Source: an uncultured Roseburia sp. (GTDB taxonomy: Bacteria; Bacillota; Clostridia; Lachnospirales; Lachnospiraceae). From it: DNA of 64,000 nt. The stretch lies in NCBI GenBank assembly GCA_934317215.1, contig CAKREH010000007.1:1-64000 (forward strand). The letters are read 5' to 3'. Position numbers and translations under genes: made by a program. Positions 51,387-59,894 of this stretch are shown here, piece after piece; the first letter of the stretch is position 1; every line of letters begins with the position of its first letter. The notes below the pieces were generated by a model that was not told where the DNA came from, searched no databases, and saw only the letters and a program-made list of their open reading frames with translations.

Positions 51387-52673
51387 CTAAATTTGCTCTA
51401 AATCATATGATACTCTGGCTTGAACAACGTCCGCATCTTCACTTCCAAGTATATTTTCCAACTCATTAAGCAGCTCTTTTGCTCTGTCATATTCTTCCGC
51501 TGACAAAAACTTATAAAAATCACTTATGATTTTCAACACCTTTTTCGGTCGAACCTCAACTTTCATCATCTGTTGTAAAATGGTAGAAACATCCCTGCCA
51601 TAAGTAGCCTGCTGTGGCATATAGATTTCTCCATCTTCTAAAAGTAAAATGTGCTCTCTCGTAACATTAGCCAGCACACTTGGTGAATGAGTTGTCACAA
51701 TAAATTGCACTTTTGGAAAAATATAATGCAAATCTGCCATGATTCTTTTCTGCCATTCAGGATGTAAATGCATATCCACTTCGTCAATCAAAACAATCCC
51801 CGGAGTTTCATCTAATATATGATCCAGCAGTTGCGGATTCAAAACTGCCATTCGATACGCAATATCTGCTACCATACTAATTGTAATTTTTAATCCATCA
51901 CTTAACATCCTCATTGGCAGCTTTTCCTTTTTGCCATTTTTTTGATAAGTGATTTCGATTTCCTGCGTTTTCATCTTATATTCGAACTGCGCAATATCCT
52001 CTGTATTCTCCGCACCGGAAAAACACTTTCCCATAGCATGCTTTACAACTTCCAGTTCAGGAATTTTTACCCCTTCCTGAATTTGTATCTCCGTCATCTG
52101 CTTAAACCATCTCATCATTAGTTTATCATTTGACGCAGAATCCAAGCAGTCTACATATCCTGTTGTTCTCGTAAAACGTGTCTCATCATCCGTTTTCCGT
52201 TTCTGACGTTTCTGCATATATAGTCTTCCTGTACCATAATAAGCAATCAATGGTAATATCGCACCTTTGTCACCTGCACGAACCTTATCCTGTAAAAGCA
52301 TTCCGTAATCCATGATTTTTTTAGCATCCCTGATATGGGTTCTTCCATCGTTTGAATGCAGACTTCTCTTCCATAAAATTTCCTGCTCATCAATCAAACA
52401 TTTTGCAGATATCTCAACCGGGTATTGTTCTTCCGAATCTACCCTGCTTCCAAGTTCATACATCTTTCTATGTGCATCATCTCTCGTTATCCCATTTGAT
52501 GCAATTCCATCAAATCCCGCAATATAACTCCCTAATGCTGTCGCTAACGCATCTAAAATGGTTGATTTTCCAGCCCCATTTACTCCCACCAGCACTGTAT
52601 ACTCCGAATTAAATTCCATATCTATTTGTTCATAGCATCTATAGTTTTTTAAAGATAATGATTTAATATACAC
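51387..52673 (-). CDS. ptuA: PtuA ATPase of a Septu system
   Basis: A 428-residue SMC/OLD-like ATPase. Start GTG at 52673 follows GGGGGAG. Motifs: KNYRCYEQIDMEFNSEYTVLVGVNGAGKSTILDAL (Walker A near residue 35), signature-like MRMLSDGLKITISMVADIAYRMA, Walker B GIVLIDEVDMHLHPEWQ, and H-loop FIVTTHSPSVLAN. Followed at once by the HNH gene ptuB, the defining Septu arrangement. No reverse transcriptase is near, so this is not a retron. Anti-phage activity is inferred from the family. Confidence 0.85.
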   Translation of the reverse strand: MYIKSLSLKNYRCYEQIDMEFNSEYTVLVGVNGAGKSTILDALATALGSYIAGFDGIASNGITRDDAHRKMYELGSRVDSEEQYPVEISAKCLIDEQEILWKRSLHSNDGRTHIRDAKKIMDYGMLLQDKVRAGDKGAILPLIAYYGTGRLYMQKRQKRKTDDETRFTRTTGYVDCLDSASNDKLMMRWFKQMTEIQIQEGVKIPELEVVKHAMGKCFSGAENTEDIAQFEYKMKTQEIEITYQKNGKKEKLPMRMLSDGLKITISMVADIAYRMAVLNPQLLDHILDETPGIVLIDEVDMHLHPEWQKRIMADLHYIFPKVQFIVTTHSPSVLANVTREHILLLEDGEIYMPQQATYGRDVSTILQQMMKVEVRPKKVLKIISDFYKFLSAEEYDRAKELLNELENILGSEDADVVQARVSYDLEQI

Positions 52674-52726
52674 GCTTTCTCCCCCTTTGGGTTTCTTTGA
52701 TATTTCTATAAAAATATATCATTTTT

Positions 52727-52755
52727 ATTATAACTATTAAGGCTTTTTTTTACAA
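52727..52755 (-). promoter_or_regulatory. Promoter of ptuAB
   Basis: TTGTAA (52750-52755), a 17-base spacer and a perfect TATAAT (52727-52732) on the minus strand, about 55 bases upstream of ptuA. The Septu pair therefore has its own promoter. Confidence 0.7.
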
Positions 52756-52801
52756 CAAATATTGCCGTTACCAAAACACCAAATCAATATTTTCAATAGC
52801 A

Positions 52802-52840
52802 GATAGCCCGGTGGAACATTTTCTCCATACCCGGGCTATC
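52802..52840 (+). terminator. Hairpin after the integrase gene
   Basis: GATAGCCCGG / CCCGGGCTATC followed by CATTTTTATTTTTC on the plus strand; on the minus strand the stem lacks a T-tract. It separates the integrase from ptuAB. Confidence 0.5.
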
Positions 52841-52854
52841 CATTTTTATTTTTC

Positions 52855-54087
52855 TTATGATTTCATCTCTCTTGGCAGCATAACAACCTGATTCACATTA
52901 TCCCCATCCATTATTTTCTTCCGCACAGCAATATAATACCTCTCCGTAGTTGATTCCAGATCGCCAATATATGCCGCAATCTCCTTTACCCTGGCGCCAT
53001 TTTCGTACATTCGTGTTGCAAATGTTCTCCGAAAAATATGTAACCCACCTGATAAATCTGATAGTCCTGCATTTTTAAAGATTGTAACCATTCTATGCTC
53101 CAGATTTGTAGCCGTATTGGGCTGACCTGTATTCGTTGTAACAATCAGATCATCCTGTCCTCCGGCATTTACAGCATGAATCTTTATCAGTCTTAAAATA
53201 TCAATCGCTTCTTTTTTGAGTTTTATTTTTCGCGCTTTAACATTTTTTGTCGGTCCTTCTACGATCACATATTTTTTATCATCGTTGCTATCACGATTTT
53301 TTGCAACAGATCTGCTTTTTTCAATTGTCAGAAAACCATGCTCAAAATCAACATCTCTCCAGCGTAGTGCCAGCATTTCCCCACAGCGCATACCTGTATG
53401 TAATAACAGCATTCCGTATAGTCCAGCGGCATATCTATATTTGCCTGTACTTTCGTGAACACTAAGTGCCTCACTGCAAAATTTCTTTTCTTCTTCCACT
53501 GACAATACATCTACGTCTGCTTCATTTGCGCTTTTCTGCTGTAATCTCTGAATACGTTTCACTAACGTTGGTTTGATTGGAGCTACCGGATTTTTTTCTA
53601 ATTCCCCTCTCACCATCGCCCAGTTATATGCTGCATTCAACACATCCACCACTTTTTCTATCGACGACGCAGAAAGTTTCTCTTCCCGGATCAATTCTGT
53701 AATATGGTTATCAATATCAGCCACTTTTACAGCCTGTACCTGCATACGTCCAAGCGTATATCCATCAATATGCCTGTCAATCGTACACTCTCTTCTGTCG
53801 ATTGATTTTGGACGTAGTTCTTTTTGCTCTGTCTGATATTTTAAATGTAAATAACACAACTCAACAACCGTGGTTCCTCCCATGATCTGTTCTGCATTTT
53901 TCTGTTTCTCCCACTGGCTTTCCTTTTTCTTCATTTCACGGATACAGGCAGTTTTATTGGCTGCTGTGACCGTCAAAATTTTCCGCTGTCCGTTTGCTTT
54001 ATATCCTACACTTTTCCGATGTGTTACTGTTCCATCTTTGTTGATCTTAAAACTGCCCTCGCCTTTTGCATTTCTCTTTTGTTCCAT
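52855..54087 (-). CDS. int: Tyrosine-type site-specific integrase
   Basis: Integrates and excises the element. The 410 residues start at Met 54087 after GAGAGG (MEQKRNAKGEGSFKI). An N-terminal arm-binding domain (GSFKINKDGTVTHRKSVGYKANG), a SAM-like core-binding domain (about 75-175), and the catalytic domain follow. Catalytic residues are Arg in LLHTGMRCGEMLALRW, His-x-x-Arg in HIFRRTFATRMYENG, and Tyr in GDLESTTERYY. It lies 9 kb from the left tRNA-Gln junction, unusual because integrases are normally next to an att site. Confidence 0.93.
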   Translation of the reverse strand: MEQKRNAKGEGSFKINKDGTVTHRKSVGYKANGQRKILTVTAANKTACIREMKKKESQWEKQKNAEQIMGGTTVVELCYLHLKYQTEQKELRPKSIDRRECTIDRHIDGYTLGRMQVQAVKVADIDNHITELIREEKLSASSIEKVVDVLNAAYNWAMVRGELEKNPVAPIKPTLVKRIQRLQQKSANEADVDVLSVEEEKKFCSEALSVHESTGKYRYAAGLYGMLLLHTGMRCGEMLALRWRDVDFEHGFLTIEKSRSVAKNRDSNDDKKYVIVEGPTKNVKARKIKLKKEAIDILRLIKIHAVNAGGQDDLIVTTNTGQPNTATNLEHRMVTIFKNAGLSDLSGGLHIFRRTFATRMYENGARVKEIAAYIGDLESTTERYYIAVRKKIMDGDNVNQVVMLPREMKS

Positions 54088-54115
54088 TTCAATCCTCTCT
54101 TTCTCGGAAAAATGA

Positions 54116-54138
54116 ATGCCGGGAAACAATCCCGGCAT
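54116..54138 (-). terminator. Hairpin between xis-like gene and int
   Basis: Minus-strand ATGCCGGGA-TTGTT-TCCCGGCAT followed by TCATTTTT. It could reduce integrase expression relative to the excisionase-like gene. Confidence 0.6.
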
Positions 54139-54142
54139 CCAA

Positions 54143-54319
54143 TTACAGTTCAAAACATTTGTACGCTTGCTTGTCGAGCCATTTCTGTAACTCTTCTTGT
54201 GTCACGTAATATCTTCCACCAATTTTCATGGATGGAAAGGCAGACGAATGCATGAGTGCGTATGCTGTGTCACGCCCGATTTTTAAAAGCAGAACCAAAT
54301 CTTTTACTGTCAATAACAT
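54143..54319 (-). CDS. Excisionase-like helix-turn-helix protein
   Basis: A 58-residue protein read directly from the sequence: MLLTVKDLVLLLKIGRDTAYALMH, then SMKIGGRYYVTQEELQKWLDKQA. This is the winged-HTH pattern of Xis/Tn916-type excisionases and MerR-like HTH_17 proteins (LTVKDL ... GRDTAY ... KIGGRYYV ... WL). The start follows GGGAGG. It lies just upstream of the integrase, the usual position. A role in excision directionality is inferred. Confidence 0.8.
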   Translation of the reverse strand: MLLTVKDLVLLLKIGRDTAYALMHSSAFPSMKIGGRYYVTQEELQKWLDKQAYKCFEL

Positions 54320-54334
54320 ATGTTCTTCCTCCCT

Positions 54335-55363
54335 CTACCTAAATGATATTTTCAACGGTTTTTCAATAATTACACCACCAACAGAAAACTTGCCTTTTGC
54401 CAAACATTCTCCGACTTGCAGATGACTTAGTATGTAACTTGCCTCTTCAACCTGTTCTGAATCAATCATTTTTGCAATTTGTCGATACTCTTCTTCAGTA
54501 GGTTTAAAACACAATTTCGTTCCAACCTGATGAAAAATGACCCTCTCACACCTCTCATTCCCGGCAAGTGTCTGTGTAGCTAATAACAAAAACATCTTAT
54601 GTCTACGACCTTCACGCAAAATTTGTTCCATAACCAAATTATTACCTTTATCGATATTTTGAAATTCATCAACAGCTACATAAATATCATATCTGTTATC
54701 TCTTCCACGTAACTGTGAATATCTCCATATCCACGATAATGTTATTCCAGCCAAACACCATTGTGCAGATGTGGTATACCCTGAAAAGTCTATATCAAAT
54801 ATTTTTCCGCTATTTAGGCTAAGTGTTTGATCAGTAATTCGTATCCTACGAAAAAAGCACGAAAATTTATTCAAAATATCGATAGCCTCCTCTTCCTGTT
54901 CTTCTTCAAGTCTCCTTACAATCGTTTGCATGCATAATTCAGATTTTTCATTTTTTAACGAATAAAGAATATTTTCGTATAAAATCTTTTTCTGTGTACT
55001 ATTCATTCGATTGATCCGGTTTAATTCAATCAGTATGTCATCCGCAATATCTTCAAAGCTCTCTTTCTTTCCATCAAAATCTTCAATTTGCTCAAACAAT
55101 CGAAATGGAAACCCTTGATTTTTCACACTCCAATGCTCCACTATATTTTTGTCCTGATTTTTCCACTCATGTGTTGCACCACAATTTAAAACAATAACAC
55201 ATCCTTGATTTTTGACGATTGCATGTTCAATTGTTTTTAATGCCATTGTTTTCCCACTTCCAGACATTCCAGTAATCAAAATGTGCTTATTTATGACGTT
55301 TCGTGCTAAATCAACTCGTTTGTTCATATTTCTTATTTTTCCCAGTTCAATTTGATTCATCAT
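54335..55363 (-). CDS. HerA/VirD4-like DNA-translocating ATPase
   Basis: About 342 residues starting near Met 55363 (MMNQIELGKIRNM). Walker A is HILITGMSGSGKTMALKTIE near residue 28; Walker B is YDIYVAVDEFQNID. The late motifs MFLLLATQTLAG and TKLCFKPTEEEYRQIAKMID fit the HerA/VirD4/DUF87 group of ring ATPases that move DNA. The gene overlaps the upstream 390-residue protein by 17 bases. The three-gene unit could serve the element (DNA handling) or act in defence, as many HerA pairs do. Confidence 0.75.
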   Translation of the reverse strand: MMNQIELGKIRNMNKRVDLARNVINKHILITGMSGSGKTMALKTIEHAIVKNQGCVIVLNCGATHEWKNQDKNIVEHWSVKNQGFPFRLFEQIEDFDGKKESFEDIADDILIELNRINRMNSTQKKILYENILYSLKNEKSELCMQTIVRRLEEEQEEEAIDILNKFSCFFRRIRITDQTLSLNSGKIFDIDFSGYTTSAQWCLAGITLSWIWRYSQLRGRDNRYDIYVAVDEFQNIDKGNNLVMEQILREGRRHKMFLLLATQTLAGNERCERVIFHQVGTKLCFKPTEEEYRQIAKMIDSEQVEEASYILSHLQVGECLAKGKFSVGGVIIEKPLKISFR

Positions 55364-56519
55364 ACAAATTCTCCTCCACACTAAGCATTTCATACAAAGA
55401 GAGTTCTCCATATCTATCAATTTTATTTCGAGGAATCTTCACAACACGTGGATATATAATTCCGCCATATTCGGTTACAATTGAAAGTTTCACAGTATAA
55501 TATCTTCTTTCTCTTCCTTCCGTTACAATTATCCCAGCATTTGTTAATACATTACGCAGATTCGAAAAACTAATTCCTTCCAACCATGATTCACATATTT
55601 CTCGTAACAAATTTTCTGATAAATAATAGAATTGGGAATCATATATCAATAACTCGTCTATTCTTTCGATATCCCGTGCATACATTCTATTACGGTCTAC
55701 GGCTTTGAAAATTTTATCACTTGATTTTTTTAACAAATTTTGAAATTGTTCTTCCCACATATCATCATAGTTTTCTGTTATTTCAAAATCACACAACATA
55801 CGCTCAGTTATCTTGTCTAACAATGACTCTCTTTCGTACCTCTCTTTTGGATTTACACAAATCTCATGAAAAATCTTTTTCAAAATCACTTGTGCCATTA
55901 CAAACAATTTTTCCCCCGCAGTTTTCATGTGATTCCAATTTTCTACACTATCATCTATATTGTATAATTTTGCAAAAATCTCATGCTGTCTTTGCTCAAT
56001 GTACCGCAATAAAAATCTTGCTACATTTTCTTCTTTCTGCATTCTATCTTCACCATATATTCCTGCTGGCTCAACATAAATTTGTCCGGCAACATCTTCA
56101 AAGCACTCACTGGGAACTCCACCACAAAAACCAACAAAAAGGATTGTTTTTCTCCAATTAGTTACCTCATTCAGCGATACGACATATTGAAAATTTTCTC
56201 TACATTTTTTTCTTTCCTGATATAAAATCAAAAATTGTTCGTATTCATTTGCTGTATAAATTTTTTTAATTTCGTTTTTATTCATAAGCAACAAATCGAG
56301 TGTATTTGGACTAAATCCTCTGATTTGAGAAAAAATCTGTTGAATTTTTTCTTTGGATTCAGCAATTATCGCAATTGGTTTAGAAATTCCCCCATCCATT
56401 TCCGCTACCAATGGATAAATCATACTTGCAGCCTTGATTATCAGAATCTTTAATTCTTCCTCACTTTTATACATCTTGTTCATCTCAGCGAAATAATTTT
56501 CATACTCATTTTTTTGCAT
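55347..56519 (-). CDS. Uncharacterised protein of the HerA-like operon (390 aa)
   Basis: I do not recognise this protein. It is soluble, with a mid-region FRENFQYVVSLNEVTNWRKTILFVGFCGGVPSECFEDVAG, a helical middle, and a C-terminal winged-helix-like end (RMYARDIERIDELLIYDSQFYYLSENLLREICESWLEG, then LRNVLTNAGIIVTEGRERRYYTVKLSIVTEYG). No P-loop is visible. The start overlaps the upstream gene by 14 bases and the end overlaps the ATPase start, so the three products are probably made in fixed ratio. Confidence 0.6.
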   Translation of the reverse strand: MQKNEYENYFAEMNKMYKSEEELKILIIKAASMIYPLVAEMDGGISKPIAIIAESKEKIQQIFSQIRGFSPNTLDLLLMNKNEIKKIYTANEYEQFLILYQERKKCRENFQYVVSLNEVTNWRKTILFVGFCGGVPSECFEDVAGQIYVEPAGIYGEDRMQKEENVARFLLRYIEQRQHEIFAKLYNIDDSVENWNHMKTAGEKLFVMAQVILKKIFHEICVNPKERYERESLLDKITERMLCDFEITENYDDMWEEQFQNLLKKSSDKIFKAVDRNRMYARDIERIDELLIYDSQFYYLSENLLREICESWLEGISFSNLRNVLTNAGIIVTEGRERRYYTVKLSIVTEYGGIIYPRVVKIPRNKIDRYGELSLYEMLSVEENLYDESN

Positions 56520-57099
56520 TACTTACTGCCTCCGTCCATGTTAATTCATCCGGGAACACATATCTGTATCCATCTGTTGTTTGATTCCATCCATGATGAA
56601 TGGGTACTTCCCTGATTTCTGCATTTTCAATAGCCGCCGCCAAAAATTTTTTTTTCATTTCCTGCTCTTTACGAATGCCAAAACCAAAATCTATTCCTGC
56701 TTGCAGGAATTTTCTTTTCATACCTTTTTCATCTACATCCATTAAATTGATCCATAACTTACTTCTGTTTTTTAATATTTCGATTTCCAATAGAAGCACC
56801 CCCTTGTTTTCCGACTTATTTTCTTCTAATGACTTGGTAGGACAATATATCACATCAGTGACAACCACTAAGGGCAAATTTATAATCATATTGTCCGAAA
56901 AGTTTTCTTTGCAAATCCAAATCTTTCCTGATTTTCCAAAAATTACTCGTGTCCGTTGCAATTCCTTTCGAGCTGTCGCATCTGATTTTATTTCCAGCAA
57001 ACTCTTATTTTTATATAAGTCAATCTGGGCTTTTGCATATTCTTTTTGACAGTCAAGCTCATATTTCTGATATAGTTCAATTTGATTTTGATTGTACAT
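56506..57099 (-). CDS. Uncharacterised protein, first gene of the HerA-like operon (197 aa)
   Basis: A soluble protein without a recognised catalytic motif. A coiled N-terminus (QIELYQKYELDCQKEYAKAQIDLYKNKSLLEI) precedes a beta-rich body, and a segment VPIHHGWNQTTDGYRYVFPDELTW recalls the opening of large helicase/DUF927-type proteins of mobile elements. The start has GGAGAAAT. First gene of the three-gene operon, facing away from the plus-strand orphan gene. Confidence 0.6.
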   Translation of the reverse strand: MYNQNQIELYQKYELDCQKEYAKAQIDLYKNKSLLEIKSDATARKELQRTRVIFGKSGKIWICKENFSDNMIINLPLVVVTDVIYCPTKSLEENKSENKGVLLLEIEILKNRSKLWINLMDVDEKGMKRKFLQAGIDFGFGIRKEQEMKKKFLAAAIENAEIREVPIHHGWNQTTDGYRYVFPDELTWTEAVSNAKK

Positions 57100-57200
57100 A
57101 TTTTATTTCTCCATTTCCTGCTTATCAGCAAATCTTCCGGCCGTGAATTAATACTAACATGCGATTTTATATTTTTATATCTACCATAAGAATCAAAATA

Positions 57201-57229
57201 TTGTTTTATTCAGCTATATATTATATAAT
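57201..57229 (+). promoter_or_regulatory. Promoter of the 525-residue orphan gene
   Basis: TTGTTT (57201-57206), 17-base spacer, perfect TATAAT (57224-57229). The start ATG is 43 bases downstream after AGGAGA. Confidence 0.7.
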
Positions 57230-57271
57230 AATCATATGGTTTTTATAAAATATATTGTTTAGGAGAGTATT

Positions 57272-58849
57272 ATGAGCAAAAAAGATTATTCAAAAGCTTC
57301 TATTACTTCATCTGGATTTGAAAAGAATTTAAAAGAATTTTTAGAAAGAGCCGAAAATGCAAAAAATACTTTGGAATACTCCTTATTTCTGCCAAAGATT
57401 CAACCTGTTTTGCACCCTGCTTCTGATGACACTATAATTTCCGATATTATTGTTCAATGTTTACGGAATTGCCACTGTAACCTTTTCCGTGCAATGCAAT
57501 ATAAATTCTTTAGTGTCCAATGTTTAGATAAAGATTCACATATCCCTGATATTTTCTATGAATTTAAACCAGCATATTCTGAAAATTATACTTATGATGA
57601 TATTTGGAAGAGTGATTTTTTTGCAAGTACACTAATGTCCCAATGTATAATGTCATCTTATGACATGGTTCTGCATCTTCTTCCATTTGAAAAAATATCA
57701 CCTTATACATTGAACAAGTTTAAAAATAATGGTTTTTATAAATTAAACCAAAGCAATCTAATAAATACACAATCATTCACATACCCACAAATATCTCTTA
57801 ATGCTTCAGGTAATACATCTGCCGAAGCATCCACTTTATATCAGAAGATAATTTCTCATTTAGAAGATTGGAAAAAAGGCTTTCTTCGTGATCTCTCTGA
57901 TATTGGCACCAACGGATACATTGACCTGTACTCAGCTGATATTTTATATAATGTAACTCAGATCAACGCTTCCTCATTTCACAAATTTTCCAATTTATAT
58001 ACCAATTTCGATCATAATAATTCGCCTCGACAAAATTGGAATTTCTTTTGTAAAATGTATAGACAATTAGAATATCCTTCATACCATGATTTAAAAAACG
58101 ATAATAATACACCTATTGCAGACAAACTTCATTACTATTATCGCTTAGAAAACATCTTTGCATTGGACTTATGTTCTACTTTTTATCAAAGTATTAACCT
58201 GCTACGCAATGAAAATATTACTTATCCTGATGGCATAAATAACCTTAAAACAATCGCAGCAATCAGTCGTTTTCCGAATGTTTTTTCACGAGACAATTAT
58301 CTTCAATATGCTTTTTCATTTATACGCCAGAATCTCAGTGCACATAAAAGTTATTTTTTAGATGCTCCACCAGCAACAAATATTGTCAACTTCATAGAAA
58401 ACGACAAATTTGACTTTAATGAATGGAATATCGTTTTTGAAAAGTTCTGTCTTTTTTTTAACAATCTGATTTTTCCTGCTGAAGAATGGTATTTTTTCCT
58501 TACACTCTATAACACTGTAAAATATCATTTTTCCGATAAAGCTTGTTGTCCTAAGTCTATTTTGTTAAAAATGGCAAATTTACTGTCTACATACATAAAT
58601 AAAAATTACGAATATATAACAATGTATTGGAAATGTCCCTGTATATCCGATAACACACCTCAAGAATATCAATATACTAATGACAATCCAGACATTTCCA
58701 AACTGCTATCCATGTTCAAAACTATAAATCAAAATACACCATTATCATTGCCATATTTTGACAGAGAAAATATTATTACGTACAACGATAATAGCAACAT
58801 AAACTACAAAAACATTTTAAAACTTTATACCAAAATATTAACAAGCTAA
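57272..58849 (+). CDS. Unrecognised 525-residue AT-rich protein
   Basis: I cannot assign this protein to a family. It is soluble, rich in Asn, Tyr, Phe, Ser and Lys, with no signal peptide, membrane segment or P-loop. A Cys/His cluster (DIIVQCLRNCHCNLFRAMQYKFFSVQC, near residues 60-88) and an acidic helix-rich body are visible. It is the only plus-strand gene of the element, is much more AT-rich than its flanks, and has its own promoter, which suggests it arrived as a separate cargo gene. A defence or toxin role would be speculation. Confidence 0.7.
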   Translation: MSKKDYSKASITSSGFEKNLKEFLERAENAKNTLEYSLFLPKIQPVLHPASDDTIISDIIVQCLRNCHCNLFRAMQYKFFSVQCLDKDSHIPDIFYEFKPAYSENYTYDDIWKSDFFASTLMSQCIMSSYDMVLHLLPFEKISPYTLNKFKNNGFYKLNQSNLINTQSFTYPQISLNASGNTSAEASTLYQKIISHLEDWKKGFLRDLSDIGTNGYIDLYSADILYNVTQINASSFHKFSNLYTNFDHNNSPRQNWNFFCKMYRQLEYPSYHDLKNDNNTPIADKLHYYYRLENIFALDLCSTFYQSINLLRNENITYPDGINNLKTIAAISRFPNVFSRDNYLQYAFSFIRQNLSAHKSYFLDAPPATNIVNFIENDKFDFNEWNIVFEKFCLFFNNLIFPAEEWYFFLTLYNTVKYHFSDKACCPKSILLKMANLLSTYINKNYEYITMYWKCPCISDNTPQEYQYTNDNPDISKLLSMFKTINQNTPLSLPYFDRENIITYNDNSNINYKNILKLYTKILTS

Positions 58850-58948
58850 CCCACATTTCAAAGAATTTTTAGTTTCAACTTGCATTATATTTGCCTAAAT
58901 CAACTTTTATTTTCACATATTTTTTTCATGTGGGTTTTCACATGAGAA

Positions 58949-58976
58949 GTGCAGGGAACACATCTGTCCCCTGCAC
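58949..58976. terminator. Hairpin between the orphan gene and the DUF5688 gene
   Basis: GTGCAGGG-AACACATCTGTC-CCCTGCAC lies 12 bases after the DUF5688 stop. Neither side has a strong T-tract, so efficiency as a terminator is doubtful. Confidence 0.45.
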
Positions 58977-58987
58977 CTCCTTTGCTC

Positions 58988-59893
58988 TTACTCTGCCACT
59001 CGCACTTCCCCCTTCTCCCGGTCAAAATAATACGCATGATCCGCCAGAAAATCCTCTTCCTGTAACACATTTTCATTGACATCCATAATCATTTCTTTCA
59101 GCAAACTTTCTCCAAAACGTCCTTCATCCGGTATCAGAATCACTTCATGAATACTCGACGGCAGTATAAAAAGATTTTTCCCTATCCTGTCCGAAAAGCC
59201 TTTTAGTAAATCTGTCTCCAGTATCCCGGCAGCACCATAAAGCTGTTTCCGATTCGTTAAAACAAACATTTTCGTTGCCGGCATTTCGCCTTCAAATCCA
59301 CACTCTTTTATGATCTGCATCATATTAATGATGTGATAGCCTGCAATTTGCATATTCTCATATGCCTGGCGGAACAGATCTTCCTCACTGATCTCCCACT
59401 GCTGTAATATTCCTTCGGTCACACGCACGCTCATATTGTTTCTTTCTTCATCCTCCAGGGTAAGGTAGCAGCACAATGCCAGATCCAGATATTTTTTATG
59501 TATTACATTTTTCAGCAATTCCCGATTCTTTTCATATGGTAAAAGTATTGGATATATTTTTGTCCTGCTCTCTTCCCAACTGCATATCATATGAAATATT
59601 TTTTCTGTTTTTTCCTTCTCCCACTGGTTTACTGTATAAAGACTGCAAACCTCTCTTACACAATCCGCCATACTTCTTCCCCTTTCGTATTCTTTATAAA
59701 TTTCATCCAGATAGATCACCGGACTTATCCTTACTGTTTCCTTAAAAAATTCCAGTCCCTGTAATCTTGTCCCATTATTTTTTAATATGCTCTTGCTTGC
59801 AACTATTACGTCTGTCCCAAGAACCAACTGTACCTTTTCTCTCATGAACGCTGTAAACTCTTCAAAACTCATTGTCATCTCTTCTGTTTTCAT
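58988..59893 (-). CDS. DUF5688 family protein
   Basis: A 301-residue protein resembling DUF5688, a family common in mobile elements of gut Firmicutes. Visible features: MSFEEFTAFMREKVQLVLG near the N-terminus, GTRLQGLEFFKETVRISPVIYLDEIYKEYERG, and C-terminal LFILPSSIHEVILIPDEG followed by EDFLADHAYYFDREKGEV. No catalytic motif is recognised. The ATG at 59893 is one base after the recT stop, with GAGGAGG as ribosome binding site, so it is coupled to the recombination module. Confidence 0.75.
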   Translation of the reverse strand: MKTEEMTMSFEEFTAFMREKVQLVLGTDVIVASKSILKNNGTRLQGLEFFKETVRISPVIYLDEIYKEYERGRSMADCVREVCSLYTVNQWEKEKTEKIFHMICSWEESRTKIYPILLPYEKNRELLKNVIHKKYLDLALCCYLTLEDEERNNMSVRVTEGILQQWEISEEDLFRQAYENMQIAGYHIINMMQIIKECGFEGEMPATKMFVLTNRKQLYGAAGILETDLLKGFSDRIGKNLFILPSSIHEVILIPDEGRFGESLLKEMIMDVNENVLQEEDFLADHAYYFDREKGEVRVAE

Positions 59894-59894
59894 C

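Noticed and set aside
50721..52673. Retron-type system (PtuAB occur as retron effectors).
   Set aside because: No reverse transcriptase or msr/msd-like region is adjacent, and ptuA has its own promoter.
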